Source of the DNA: an uncultured Clostridia bacterium
GTDB lineage: Bacteria; Bacillota; Clostridia; Christensenellales; UBA1242
NCBI GenBank assembly: GCA_944383275.1
Contig: CALWOV010000004.1
Span: 1 to 64,000 of the forward strand
Length of the DNA stretch: 64,000 nucleotides
Direction: 5' to 3'
The notes under the pieces were generated by a model, which saw only the letters and a list, made by a program, of their open reading frames with translations, was not told the DNA's origin and ran no database searches. The position numbers and the translations under genes are program-made. Of this stretch, positions 25,651 through 34,516 are shown piece by piece. Position 1 is the stretch's first letter. The number at the start of each line of letters is the position of its first letter.

Positions 25651-26871
25651 ATGGATTTATTTGAAAAATGTTTAAAATATGATGTTGCAAAAAACGCAAG
25701 GAAGCAAGGTTTATACCCATACTTTCATTATCTTGAAAGTGGTCAAGATATAGTTGTTAATATGGAAGGAAAGCGTGTTATAATGCTTGGGTCTAATAAC
25801 TACCTTGGGTTAACAAGCCACCCAGATGTTATAAAAGCAAGTATGGAAGCAACAAAAAAATATGGCACAGGTTGTTCTGGTTCAAGATTTTTAAATGGAA
25901 CACTTGATTTACATATTCAACTTGAAAAAGAATTGGCAGAATTTTTACATAAAGAAGATGTTGTTACTTTCAGCACAGGCTTTCAATCTAACCTTGGAAT
26001 TATAAGTGCTGTTGCTGGAAGAAATGATATTATTATTTGCGATAAAGAAAATCACGCAAGTATTTATGACGGTTGTCGTTTAAGTTTTGCCAAAATGTTA
26101 AGATATGAACACAGCAATATGGAAGAACTTGAAAAACTTTTACAAACAGTTCCTAACGATAAAGGTTGTTTGATTGTTACCGACGGTGTATTCAGTATGG
26201 GGGGCGACATTTGTAAGTTACCTGAAATTGTAAGGCTTGCAAGAAAATATGGCGCAAGAGTTATGGTTGATGATGCACACGGCTTGGGTGTTCTTGGGAA
26301 AAATGGTCGTGGAACTGCTGAGCACTTTGGGCTTGAAAAAGAAGTTGACATTATTATGGGAACTTTCAGTAAATCATTAGCATCATTAGGTGGATATATG
26401 GCTGCATCTGCAGAAGTATGTGATTTTGTTCGCCATAATTCAAGACCTTTTATATTCTCTGCTTCAATTCCACCTGCTTGTATAGCAAGTGCTTTGGCTG
26501 CGCTTAATATTTTAAGAAACGAACCACAACGCGTTCAAAACTTAAGAGATATAACAGAATATATGCGTAAAACTTTAAAAGAACGAAACATACCTATTCG
26601 TCAAAGTGAAGCACCTATTATTCCTATTGACACTATTGACGACTGGAGAACTTTTTATGCTTGTAAGGCTTTGCTTGAAGATGGCGTTTATGTTAACCCT
26701 GTTATCACCCCTGCTGTTCCTGCTGGAGAAGCAATTATAAGAACAAGTTACACAGCAACACACACCAAAGAACTTATGGACGAAGCTGCTGACATTATTC
26801 AAAATGTTTTTGAACACAAACTTCCACCTGTTGAATATTTTAATGATCTAAGAGAAAAAATGAATAAATAA
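25651..26871 (+). CDS. Alpha-oxoamine synthase, serine palmitoyltransferase-like
   Basis: A PLP enzyme of 406 aa that condenses an amino acid with an acyl-CoA and releases CO2. The PLP lysine is in G-T-F-S-K-S-L-A-S-L-G-G. D-D-A-H-G-L-G-V-L-G and N-H-A-S-I bind the cofactor. The family includes Kbl, BioF, HemA and Spt. The N-terminal Y-P-Y-F-H-Y-L-E-S-G-Q-D, S-T-G-F-Q-S-N-L-G, and V-N-P-V-I-T-P-A-V-P-A-G-E match what I recall of bacterial serine palmitoyltransferases better than Kbl or BioF. No tdh or biotin genes are adjacent. CGGAG precedes the ATG. The exact substrate is uncertain. Confidence 0.85.
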   Translation: MDLFEKCLKYDVAKNARKQGLYPYFHYLESGQDIVVNMEGKRVIMLGSNNYLGLTSHPDVIKASMEATKKYGTGCSGSRFLNGTLDLHIQLEKELAEFLHKEDVVTFSTGFQSNLGIISAVAGRNDIIICDKENHASIYDGCRLSFAKMLRYEHSNMEELEKLLQTVPNDKGCLIVTDGVFSMGGDICKLPEIVRLARKYGARVMVDDAHGLGVLGKNGRGTAEHFGLEKEVDIIMGTFSKSLASLGGYMAASAEVCDFVRHNSRPFIFSASIPPACIASALAALNILRNEPQRVQNLRDITEYMRKTLKERNIPIRQSEAPIIPIDTIDDWRTFYACKALLEDGVYVNPVITPAVPAGEAIIRTSYTATHTKELMDEAADIIQNVFEHKLPPVEYFNDLREKMNK

Positions 26872-27087
26872 TTAATTTAATATTAATAAATTAAAAAATT
26901 TACAAACTTTAATAGTAAAATTAAAAATTTCAATTTTTATAACATTAAATATATTTTACTTTTTAACTTAATTTTAAAATCACATTGTTTAATTTAAATA
27001 TTTATTTTATTCATATAAAATTAACATTAAATATCTAACTCAATTTTTATTACAATTTTAAATGATTTTAAATAATATATATATAAT

Positions 27088-27119
27088 AAAAAATTCCCAT
27101 AAAATATGGGAATTTTTTT
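27088..27119. terminator. Bidirectional terminator
   Basis: AAATTCCCATA pairs with TATGGGAATTT with T runs on both sides, between the convergent oxoamine synthase and 27118 genes. Confidence 0.8.
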
Positions 27120-28356
27120 AACCATACATACATCTAGAATTGTTTGAGTGTTCACTTGGTATATAGCTATCTTCTATTATTGACTCATTTAAATCTTCAT
27201 AATCTTGGGTTAAATCTACAGCATTAGAAGTCAGTGCAAATAAAGCAATATTAGATTTAAAAAATCTTTCCTTTACAATTTCACAACTTGTTTCATCATA
27301 AGGTTTGTTTATATATTTAAAAAATGTTAAATTGTCGTCTTTTTTGTAATTAGCAAAATCTTCTTGATTGATATTTAAAATTGCTTTAAATTGCATATTT
27401 TTCATTGCATTTTGATAGTCATCTACCATCAATACCAAATCTTTATCTGTATTTGTTAAAGTTTCTAATGTTGGGCTAATATTTGCCCCTCTTAAACTTG
27501 GGAAATAGGTTTCTTCATCTGGTTTTGCAAGCCCAAGCTCTTGAACTAAAGTTCGGTTTTGTGATTGGTCTGCAATAAAATACATTAAATTTGTTGCGTT
27601 AATAATTCTTGGTGTTAAATTAAAAGATTTGCTTTTCCTTTCATCTAAAATAGTTGGTAAGTTTAGTTTAAGAATTATATTCTCGGCATTTTTTATAGAT
27701 GCCAAATCATCTAAATATTCTAATTCATTAAGTATTAAATCTATAAACTCTGAAGCATATGAACCATTATATTTTTGATTATTTTCCATTCCATCTTTAA
27801 AGACTTTTTGTGTAACTTCTGTTACTAATTGGTTTAATTTATTATAATCAAATTTCATACCACAGTTAACAGCATTAAACATATTTGTAGAACTTATTGA
27901 TGAAAGATTTACAGCATTATCAAAATTGTTACTACCAATTAAAATTTTTGATATTTTTGAACTACTATCTGAATTACGACTATGCAATGGGCATTTATCT
28001 AGAACATTTTTTATATTTTTATAAATATTTAAAACATTAACCATATGTTCTGAAGTTGCTTGGTCAGCATTTTCTGCAACCCCAGCTTCGTGTGCCCCAC
28101 TTGTTATAACAAATGGATTTTTAATGATATCAACATCATTATATAAACAAATTTCTACTGGAATGCTTTCAACATTTATAAACTCAAGTGGAGCACTGTT
28201 AAATGTTTCTTCATCACAGTCATTTGTTTCTAAAAATAATTTATTTTTAAGTTCTTCAAAAGAATCATCGTAAGATAAGTCAAGCAATATACTGTTTGTA
28301 TATTTTTTAGAGTAGTCTCCAAGTTTTACTTTTGATATTTTTCCTAAATCTGCCAT
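27118..28356 (-). CDS. Unknown 412-aa soluble protein
   Basis: No recognised domain, signal peptide or membrane segment. The protein is acidic and Asn/Ser-rich, with a possible folded core between about 180 and 330 (L-N-E-L-E-Y-L-D-D-L-A, L-V-Q-E-L-G-L-A-K-P-D-E-E-T-Y-F-P-S). The C-terminus is polar and ends R-C-M-Y-G, so it lacks the Gln-Met tail. AAGGAGA lies before the ATG. A small XRE regulator is divergent, with only 114 bp between the starts, and may control it. Confidence 0.7.
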   Translation of the reverse strand: MADLGKISKVKLGDYSKKYTNSILLDLSYDDSFEELKNKLFLETNDCDEETFNSAPLEFINVESIPVEICLYNDVDIIKNPFVITSGAHEAGVAENADQATSEHMVNVLNIYKNIKNVLDKCPLHSRNSDSSSKISKILIGSNNFDNAVNLSSISSTNMFNAVNCGMKFDYNKLNQLVTEVTQKVFKDGMENNQKYNGSYASEFIDLILNELEYLDDLASIKNAENIILKLNLPTILDERKSKSFNLTPRIINATNLMYFIADQSQNRTLVQELGLAKPDEETYFPSLRGANISPTLETLTNTDKDLVLMVDDYQNAMKNMQFKAILNINQEDFANYKKDDNLTFFKYINKPYDETSCEIVKERFFKSNIALFALTSNAVDLTQDYEDLNESIIEDSYIPSEHSNNSRCMYG

Positions 28357-28435
28357 AGAAAGTCTCCTTTTAACTATGGTAATTATATCATTTTATATAA
28401 AATAAGTCAATATCAAACTTTTCTAGCAAAATCGC

Positions 28436-28464
28436 TGGACTATTTTAAAGATATATTATACAAT
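28436..28464 (+). promoter_or_regulatory. Promoter of the XRE gene, leaderless layout
   Basis: TGGACT (28436-28441), a 17-bp spacer and TACAAT (28459-28464), then 6 nt to the ATG. No ribosome-binding site is present. Confidence 0.6.
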
Positions 28465-28470
28465 AGTTAT

Positions 28471-28698
28471 ATGAGAGAATTTGATGTTAAATTGTTAGGA
28501 GAAAGGCTTAAAACTCTGCGCAAAGAAGCAGGTTTTAGCCAAATTGAATTGGCAAATGAATTAGGAATTGCTCAAAACACAATTTCACAATACGAACAAG
28601 GCATAAACTGCCCTAGTGCTGATATGATTTTTAAAATTTGTGTTGCATTAAGGGCAAACGCTGATTATTTACTTGGTTTAGACGAATTGTATAAATAA
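28471..28698 (+). CDS. Small XRE-family repressor-like regulator
   Basis: A single HTH_3 DNA-binding domain of 75 aa: L-G-E-R-L-K-T-L-R-K-E-A-G-F-S-Q, then A-Q-N-T-I-S-Q-Y-E-Q-G. The C-terminus is N-A-D-Y-L-L-G-L-D. Divergent to the 27118 gene. The mRNA is predicted to start at the ATG. Confidence 0.9.
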   Translation: MREFDVKLLGERLKTLRKEAGFSQIELANELGIAQNTISQYEQGINCPSADMIFKICVALRANADYLLGLDELYK

Positions 28699-28732
28699 AA
28701 AAAGAAGATGTTTACATAACATCTTTTTTTAT
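28697..28732. terminator. Terminator between the XRE and ppx-like genes
   Basis: AAGATGTT-TACAT-AACATCTT with T runs on both strands. Confidence 0.8.
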
Positions 28733-28734
28733 TA

Positions 28735-30318
28735 TTATAAAAGTTCCAAAGTTTTTCCAAATACTTTTTTAAAATCTGCCCCTGCTTGTGCTGTTATCCT
28801 TAGTTCAAAACTTATATCGGTTGAAGTAATTGTTTTCATTATAACAGAATCGCCTAACACATCACAAACAATATCAGTAACATTACCTTGCTCTGCGCAA
28901 TCTAGGCTTGCCGCAATTCTAACAATAACTGACAGGCGTTTAACTGCTTGTAAATCTTCTTCATCAACAATATCTTTATATTTAACCCATTCACTTAACG
29001 AAAACTCTTCACTATGTTGACTTTGTGCTATGAATGCTGCAACAATTAAATCTCTGTGAGATGCGCCATATATTTGAGAATTTAAAATTATATGTAAAGC
29101 ATCTTTTCGTGTTGGTTGAAATCTAATTCTTGCCCCACAATTATACATATAACAAGCAATTTTAAGTGGTTTAATATAATATCTTGGTAATCTGTGCATT
29201 ACACGAAGTTGTTTAAATAAAAGTGTAGCAAGTTCAAATACATGTGAACCATTTGTTTGGGTAGGCTGATAATATTTTTGGTTTGCTTGCAAACTATATC
29301 CAAGTAAGTCTTGAATAGGTTTTTCTGTTGTTAATGGAACACAATGGTTAAACAACACACCTGTGCTTATATCTGAATTTGAAACAACAATTTTTTGAAT
29401 ATTGAAGGTTTTAATTGCCCCAAGCAACATTGCAAGCCCACTAGCAATACTTCCAGCCGATGTTTGAGAAACACCTTTTATTCTTGCATCTTTATCAATT
29501 TTTAAGCCCTTAATTGCTTTATAAACATTGTCGATATCATTAAGGTTCATTACATAATTATGTGGAATATCAAGTGGATATTTTCTTCCCTTTCTGCTTA
29601 TTTTTCCAGCACTTAAGAATATATCGCCAACACCAACGAATTGAATTTCTTCAAGTCCAAGTTCATTAACCCAATTTTGTGTTTCCCACTGTTTTAAGAA
29701 AAATTCTTCAATTATATCACACTGAGTTTCAAAATTACTTTCGCCTTCCATAAACAATTTTTTCAAAGTGTCAGAACCAAATTGCAGTGTTGCTTGCCCC
29801 AAAATTGTTCTTCTTGCATAGGCAATTAATCTTGTGTGTTCTTTTTCAATATCTATAATTAAACCTTTTGCAACATCTAACGAATTAACAACACCTGAGT
29901 AAATTGCATTAAACTCTTCTTCATCGCTTAATAAATGAAATTTAAAACCCGAAGCAAGTTCCATCTCATCTAAAAAACCATAATGATTTTTTGCCGACCG
30001 TATTATGTGAGTTGCATATGCTATACTTTTGCATATTTTCAATGAATCGCACAATCTACGATACATTTTTATTATTTCTCGACATTCTGCAATTTGATTT
30101 GGTTTAATAACACCATCTCGTTCTATATCATCATATATATGTAATTCTTCAACATATTCATCAAACACTTCAAAAGATGTGCCATTTGTAGATGACCAAG
30201 CCAAAACTAATTTTGCTTGATGTGGATTAATTTCTACAAGTGCAATTTTTTCACGGTCTGTTGCTTGTTTATCCGAATTTAAGTCTTTAACTTCACTATT
30301 AGAAAAATCTTTGTTCAC
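28735..30318 (-). CDS. Degenerate Ppx/GppA-family protein
   Basis: A 527-aa protein with the exopolyphosphatase/pppGpp-phosphatase layout: a two-lobed ASKHA N-terminal half and an HD-like helical C-terminal half. Key loops are altered. The first phosphate loop reads V-E-I-N-P-H-Q-A-K-L instead of D-x-G-S-N-S. The second reads I-I-D-I-E-K-E-H-T-R-L where D-I-G-G-G-S-T-E is expected. It is probably a non-catalytic sensor or has a changed activity. The GTG start at 30318 follows GAGG and overlaps the ferredoxin stop by one base. Confidence 0.8.
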   Translation of the reverse strand: MNKDFSNSEVKDLNSDKQATDREKIALVEINPHQAKLVLAWSSTNGTSFEVFDEYVEELHIYDDIERDGVIKPNQIAECREIIKMYRRLCDSLKICKSIAYATHIIRSAKNHYGFLDEMELASGFKFHLLSDEEEFNAIYSGVVNSLDVAKGLIIDIEKEHTRLIAYARRTILGQATLQFGSDTLKKLFMEGESNFETQCDIIEEFFLKQWETQNWVNELGLEEIQFVGVGDIFLSAGKISRKGRKYPLDIPHNYVMNLNDIDNVYKAIKGLKIDKDARIKGVSQTSAGSIASGLAMLLGAIKTFNIQKIVVSNSDISTGVLFNHCVPLTTEKPIQDLLGYSLQANQKYYQPTQTNGSHVFELATLLFKQLRVMHRLPRYYIKPLKIACYMYNCGARIRFQPTRKDALHIILNSQIYGASHRDLIVAAFIAQSQHSEEFSLSEWVKYKDIVDEEDLQAVKRLSVIVRIAASLDCAEQGNVTDIVCDVLGDSVIMKTITSTDISFELRITAQAGADFKKVFGKTLELL

Positions 30319-30500
30319 TATTTTTGTTCCTCTTTCTCTATTGTTATAGCAGATACAGGGCAAACACTTTCACATGTTAAGCATTTAATGCATTTAGTTT
30401 TATCAATAACTGCGTGGCCGTCTTCATCAAAACTTATAGCATTAACAGGACAAGCACCAACGCAAGCCCCACATCCGATACATTTTTCTTTATCTACCAT
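30318..30500 (-). CDS. 2[4Fe-4S] ferredoxin
   Basis: A protein of 60 aa with two full cluster motifs, C-I-G-C-G-A-C-V-G-A-C-P and C-I-K-C-L-T-C-E-S-V-C-P. It is a low-potential electron carrier of the clostridial type. A GGAGGTG site precedes the ATG. It is first in a two-gene operon with the Ppx-like gene, and the coupling of the two is unusual. Confidence 0.95.
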   Translation of the reverse strand: MVDKEKCIGCGACVGACPVNAISFDEDGHAVIDKTKCIKCLTCESVCPVSAITIEKEEQK

Positions 30501-30523
30501 TTTAATTCACCTCCATTTTTTGC

Positions 30524-30552
30524 AATATAGCACAGTAATCGGCTTTTGTCAA
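30524..30552 (-). promoter_or_regulatory. Ferredoxin promoter
   Basis: Consensus TTGACA (30547-30552), a 17-bp spacer and TATATT (30524-30529). Confidence 0.85.
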
Positions 30553-30743
30553 CATAGTTTTTAAAATTTTTATAAGTTAAATAATTTAAAGCATAAATAA
30601 TGAAGTTATTATAATTAAATAAATAAAAACACTTGATTTTTTATAAAAACTATGTTATTATTGACATTACTATGATATCTTAATTGTAACGGTTTAAAAT
30701 ACATTTTTAAATACATTTTGATATTACATTTTAATGGTTATAT

Positions 30744-30830
30744 GCGGTCATGGCGGAATTGGCAGACGCGCAAGACTAAGGATCTTGTGATAGCGATATC
30801 GTGGAGGTTCAAGTCCTCTTGGCCGCACCA
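30744..30830 (+). tRNA. tRNA-Leu (anticodon AAG)
   Basis: An 87-nt tRNA with a long variable arm. The acceptor GCGGTCA pairs with TGGCCGC and the CCA end is encoded. The anticodon stem CAAGA/TCTTG holds the loop CTAAGGA, so the anticodon is AAG, reading CUU and probably CUC. Its own terminator follows. Confidence 0.93.
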
Positions 30831-30837
30831 GAGAAGA

Positions 30838-30885
30838 ATAAAACGAACCCAAGAGATATTTCTCAAGAGTTCGTTTTATTTTTTA
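30838..30885 (+). terminator. Terminator after tRNA-Leu
   Basis: A long stem, AAAACGAAC...AAGAGA with TCTCAAGAGTTCGTTTT, followed by ATTTTTT. Confidence 0.85.
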
Positions 30886-30898
30886 ATAACAATGTGGT

Positions 30899-31369
30899 TT
30901 GGAATTGATATTGAATTTTAATCATGTGTTTTTAGTTGAATTGGATGTAGCAATTAATAAGTTTACGAAAGGGTTGTTTGACTTTATTACTGTAACCTTC
31001 TTTTTGGGAATACTTTTTTATAGTAATTTAGTGGTAAACTATGGACAGTTTCGAATATATGTTGTTGCTTCATTTTTATTGGCAATCTTTTTAAAGAGAA
31101 TTTTATCTAAATTTTTATGGACAAAATGTATTAAAAGGTGCTATAATAACTTTAAAGAGAGATTCAATGAAAGAAGAAAAAAGATAATTAACATATCTAT
31201 TATTGTCGGACTTGTAGTGCTGATAGCGTGTGTGATTATAACCTCTATCGTTATATATAATCAAAATCAAAGTTATGATGATTTAAAAGATGACAACGAC
31301 CATATCTTAGACGTTTTAGACGACCAAGGAGATGGTGAAGAAGCAGTTGGAGAAGTCGATTATGAGTAA
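30899..31369 (+). CDS. Unknown small membrane protein
   Basis: An open frame of 156 aa with two or three hydrophobic segments (about 30-50, 57-72 and 100-122). A basic loop R-R-K-K sits between them, and the acidic C-terminal tail is rich in Asp and Glu. The frame begins with TTG without a ribosome-binding site, so the true N-terminus is uncertain; a GTG near 30926 is an alternative. It lies directly behind the tRNA-Leu terminator, a common spot for inserted DNA. No integrase or family match is recognised. Confidence 0.5.
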   Translation: MELILNFNHVFLVELDVAINKFTKGLFDFITVTFFLGILFYSNLVVNYGQFRIYVVASFLLAIFLKRILSKFLWTKCIKRCYNNFKERFNERRKKIINISIIVGLVVLIACVIITSIVIYNQNQSYDDLKDDNDHILDVLDDQGDGEEAVGEVDYE

Positions 31370-31790
31370 CCAAAAGAAATATGATACTGCATTTTATGAA
31401 AAAATAAAAGATGATGATAAATTAAATAAGGCAAATGAATTTCACAAATTGCGTACAGCATTTATGATTATAGAAAATAAGGTTTTATATCTAACAAACA
31501 GTACTATGACACATTATGAGTGGGCTCAGTCTTTGGGACTAGCAATGAATTGTTTTGATGAAATAACTCGTGGGTTTGTTAATGATGGTTTTATTGTTTT
31601 TTATAAGGGCAACTTTGACTATGATGATAAAATCATAGAAGACGCAAATGCTTATGCTGGGAAAGTTGCCAAGCACTGCAAATTAAAATCAGCAAATGTT
31701 TATGTTGGTATGAAAATAGGCAAAATTGGAAAAAAATGGAGTCCGAATAAATATCTTTTTTCAATAGAAACCGAAAAAGAAAATATATAA
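31362..31790 (+). CDS. Unknown protein overlapping the membrane protein gene
   Basis: This protein of 142 aa starts at ATG 31362, which overlaps the upstream stop (ATGAGTAA); GGAG lies inside the upstream gene. It is charged and soluble, with H-Y-E-W-A-Q-S-L-G-L and a Lys-rich C-terminal half. The coupled start implies it works with the membrane protein. The pair might be a small defence or toxin-antitoxin module, but nothing in the sequence proves that. Confidence 0.6.
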   Translation: MSNQKKYDTAFYEKIKDDDKLNKANEFHKLRTAFMIIENKVLYLTNSTMTHYEWAQSLGLAMNCFDEITRGFVNDGFIVFYKGNFDYDDKIIEDANAYAGKVAKHCKLKSANVYVGMKIGKIGKKWSPNKYLFSIETEKENI

Positions 31791-31838
31791 ATTGATTTTT
31801 AATCAAAAAAATATTTAAATTTTCTTTATTAATATAAT

Positions 31839-32366
31839 TTATAATTTTAACTCTTCTACTGAATTTACGACATCGAAGCAAATTGCATTTTTAGCAAGCC
31901 CTAATTTAAAATTATTTTCAAATTGTTGTAAAATTGAATCGTAAAAACCTTTATAATTCACTAACACTATTTCGGCAGAATGTTCTTTTTGGCGTTTCGT
32001 TTCATTGCAATATAATAACTCTTCTAATGTTCCCGTTCCACCTGGCAATACTATAATTTTTTCACAAGTGATAATGCTGTTCAATCTAGCCATCTCATTA
32101 TCTACAATTTTAATTTCAATATTATCACCAAGAAATTGTGTTAGTTTAGGAACATCATATTCTGCATATTTTGCAGGAATCACAAATTCAACATTTTTAG
32201 ATAATTTACTAAACTCACGCAGTGTTTCCCCCATTAATCCATTAAGACTACCACCCTGCACATATATGTGATTATTATTTGCTAAAATTTCTCCTAATTT
32301 TCTTGCCTGCTCACAAAAATCTTGTTCTTTAAAATCAAACATTCCAGCACAAACAAAGATACGCAT
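31839..32366 (-). CDS. LOG-family nucleoside-5'-monophosphate phosphoribohydrolase
   Basis: This protein of 175 aa has the Rossmann-type LOG signature P-G-G-T-G-T-L-E-E and the upstream Y-V-Q-G-G-S-L-N-G-L-M-G. The family splits cytokinin-like or other nucleoside monophosphates into base and ribose-5-phosphate. AAGGAG precedes the ATG. Confidence 0.88.
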   Translation of the reverse strand: MRIFVCAGMFDFKEQDFCEQARKLGEILANNNHIYVQGGSLNGLMGETLREFSKLSKNVEFVIPAKYAEYDVPKLTQFLGDNIEIKIVDNEMARLNSIITCEKIIVLPGGTGTLEELLYCNETKRQKEHSAEIVLVNYKGFYDSILQQFENNFKLGLAKNAICFDVVNSVEELKL

Positions 32367-32488
32367 TTTAATCTCCTTAAATAATATTTCAGTTTATTAT
32401 ATCATAATTTCTTAAATATTTAAAAGAAAAAATTTAATTAACTAAAGTTTATAAAAAAATTTTAATTTATAAAAAATTAAAATAATTA

Positions 32489-32514
32489 AGAGCCATTGTT
32501 TAATGGCTCTTTTT
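32489..32514 (+). terminator. Orphan terminator hairpin
   Basis: AGAGCCATT-GTTT-AATGGCTCT followed by TTTT on the plus strand. No plus-strand gene precedes it. Confidence 0.55.
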
Positions 32515-33010
32515 ACTTTATATTGTAAATTTTTTACAAAGGAAATTAATAAATATTTATTAATGGCAAATAAAATAAATATTTATATAAAAATTATTTT
32601 GGGGTTATTTTAAATATAAATTTTAAATTTGAAAAATTTAAAAATTTATTTAATTTACTAATAATTAGTTAAATTTTTGTTTATTTTTTATATAATGTTT
32701 AACATTTTATAATATTTTATCTTAAATAAAGATAAAATATGTTTTAAAATATTTGCAATTTTTTGTTTAATTTTTTGTTTTTAATTAGTTTATATGAAAT
32801 AAAATTTTGATAAGGAAAAGTGTTTTATATTTTAAATTATTTTTATACATAATAATAAAAATTAAGTTAAATAAATCTATAAAATTATTTTATAGGAAGT
32901 TTATGCATAATTAAAAGATTACTTTTATAGTTACACAAACGACACTTTATTTGAATTATATTGTTAATACTTTAGTTTTATAGTTAATTTATTTAACTGA
33001 CTAAAAATTT

Positions 33011-33064
33011 AAAAATTGAAATTTTTAGAAATTAAGCGCTTTGCCACAAAAAATTTCAATTTTT
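33011..33064. repeat. Perfect 16-bp inverted repeat
   Basis: AAAAATTGAAATTTTT (33011-33026) and its exact complement at 33049-33064. The 22-nt loop contains GCGCTTTGCCAC. Confidence 0.65.
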
Positions 33065-33296
33065 ATAATCATTTTCCAAATAAATATCTATCTTAATTTC
33101 AGGTGCCTATTAGCACTTACATACAAAACTTTTTTATTTATAAATTATGTATAGTAAAAGTTTTAATTAGTAAATTAAATAATTTTATTAAGAAACTAAT
33201 ATTTTGTCAAAATATTTTGAATTAAATATTTTTTATAGCAAAATAAAGTAAACTTTATGCTTGTATAAATTTGATAGTATATTTTTATATTAAAAA

Positions 33297-33752
33297 CTAT
33301 TTATATTCACATTTGAATTTTATTAAGGGTCTTTCAAGTTCATTTCCATATTCTTTTAAATCATTTAAAAGTTGCTCTTTAACTTCTGTAGGAAAAACAT
33401 TATAATTTTTAAATTTAGAAAGTTGAATTAAAACAGGCTCGTATGAACCATATTTTTCTAAATTAATATTGGTATATTCTTCTGCATCTGTTTTATGAAT
33501 TTTACCATCAATCCATTTACACACAAAAAAACCCTGTTTAGTATTCTTTTGAGTTATTTCATAAATCATATACAGTGGTTCAACATTAATACCAAATTCT
33601 TCTAAGACCTCTCGTTTACAACATTGTTCTGGCGTTTCATTTTCTTCAAGCCCACCACCCGGAAAAACATAAAATCTTTTACCTCGCTTTGTTCGTTTCA
33701 TAAGCGCAATTTTATCATCTTTAATTATTATTCCCCTATATCTCTCTGTCAT
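33297..33752 (-). CDS. Nudix hydrolase
   Basis: A 151-aa protein with a complete Nudix box, G-G-G-L-E-E-N-E-T-P-E-Q-C-C-K-R-E-V-L then E-E-F-G-I. These enzymes cleave nucleoside diphosphates linked to another moiety. The substrate cannot be told. AAGGGA lies before the ATG. Confidence 0.9.
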   Translation of the reverse strand: MTERYRGIIIKDDKIALMKRTKRGKRFYVFPGGGLEENETPEQCCKREVLEEFGINVEPLYMIYEITQKNTKQGFFVCKWIDGKIHKTDAEEYTNINLEKYGSYEPVLIQLSKFKNYNVFPTEVKEQLLNDLKEYGNELERPLIKFKCEYK

Positions 33753-33808
33753 ATATTTTCCCTTTTGTATCTATTCATATTTAATTTATAATTAGATTTA
33801 TAAAAATT

Positions 33809-34516
33809 TTATTTCCAACCATCTATTTGTTCAATAATTATTTTAGCCATAAACTTATGCCCATCTGCATTAGGGTGAACACCATCTTCGCAAAGTAAAT
33901 CTTTATAATCTCTGCACATTAAAAAGTTAGAACGAAAATCTATTAATTTACATTTATGTTTATTGGCGCACTTTGTTATTGCCATATTCATTGCTTCTTG
34001 ATATCTATAAATATTTGATATATCATTATTAAAAAATTCTAGAATTTTATTTGGGTCTGCCTTTTTTGATATTACGCTTGAAAAGTATCTTTCAGCATCA
34101 ACAGGTGGAATTGAAGTTAAAATTACTGTAGTTTTCTTTTTTTGTAATTTTTGAATAATTTCGTCAAGAAGTTTTGTAAATTCTTCAACGGAAGTTTTTG
34201 AACTGTGTTTTTCGTTTGGCGTTTTTGCAACATCTTCCCAATCAAAATCAGCATCGTTACCACCTATTGACAAAACAACAATATTTTTATCTCGGCGTCT
34301 AATTTCGTTTAAATAATTATCAATCAAGCCCTTTTCATAAATTCTTCTTAAAGTCTGCCCGTAAACAGATTGATTTTTAATTTCTGTCCCATAGTGTTTT
34401 GCAACCAAATTTACAACATTATCAGATAATACTTTTATTTTACTGTTTTCAGAAACAATACCCTTTGGAACAGAATCGCCAAAAACTGTAATTTTAAAAT
34501 TTTTTGCTATCTGCAT
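33809..34516 (-). CDS. SGNH/GDSL hydrolase
   Basis: A 235-aa serine esterase-type protein. Block I is V-F-G-D-S-V-P-K-G, block III G-G-N-D-A-D-F, and block V D-G-V-H-P-N-A-D-G-H. There is no signal peptide, so it is probably cytoplasmic. It could be an esterase, lysophospholipase or acetyl-xylan-type enzyme. AGGAG precedes the ATG. Confidence 0.88.
   Translation of the reverse strand: MQIAKNFKITVFGDSVPKGIVSENSKIKVLSDNVVNLVAKHYGTEIKNQSVYGQTLRRIYEKGLIDNYLNEIRRRDKNIVVLSIGGNDADFDWEDVAKTPNEKHSSKTSVEEFTKLLDEIIQKLQKKKTTVILTSIPPVDAERYFSSVISKKADPNKILEFFNNDISNIYRYQEAMNMAITKCANKHKCKLIDFRSNFLMCRDYKDLLCEDGVHPNADGHKFMAKIIIEQIDGWK

Larger units (their letters stand above)
32367..33296. other. 930-bp AT-rich noncoding region
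   Basis: No gene is visible. It holds an isolated terminator-like hairpin (32489-32514), a perfect 16-bp inverted repeat (33011-33064) and sequence resembling arms of the mcsB-clpC cloverleaf element (about 33033-33114). The string CTAAAAATTTAAAAATT also occurs in the 47649-48528 gap. Confidence 0.6.
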
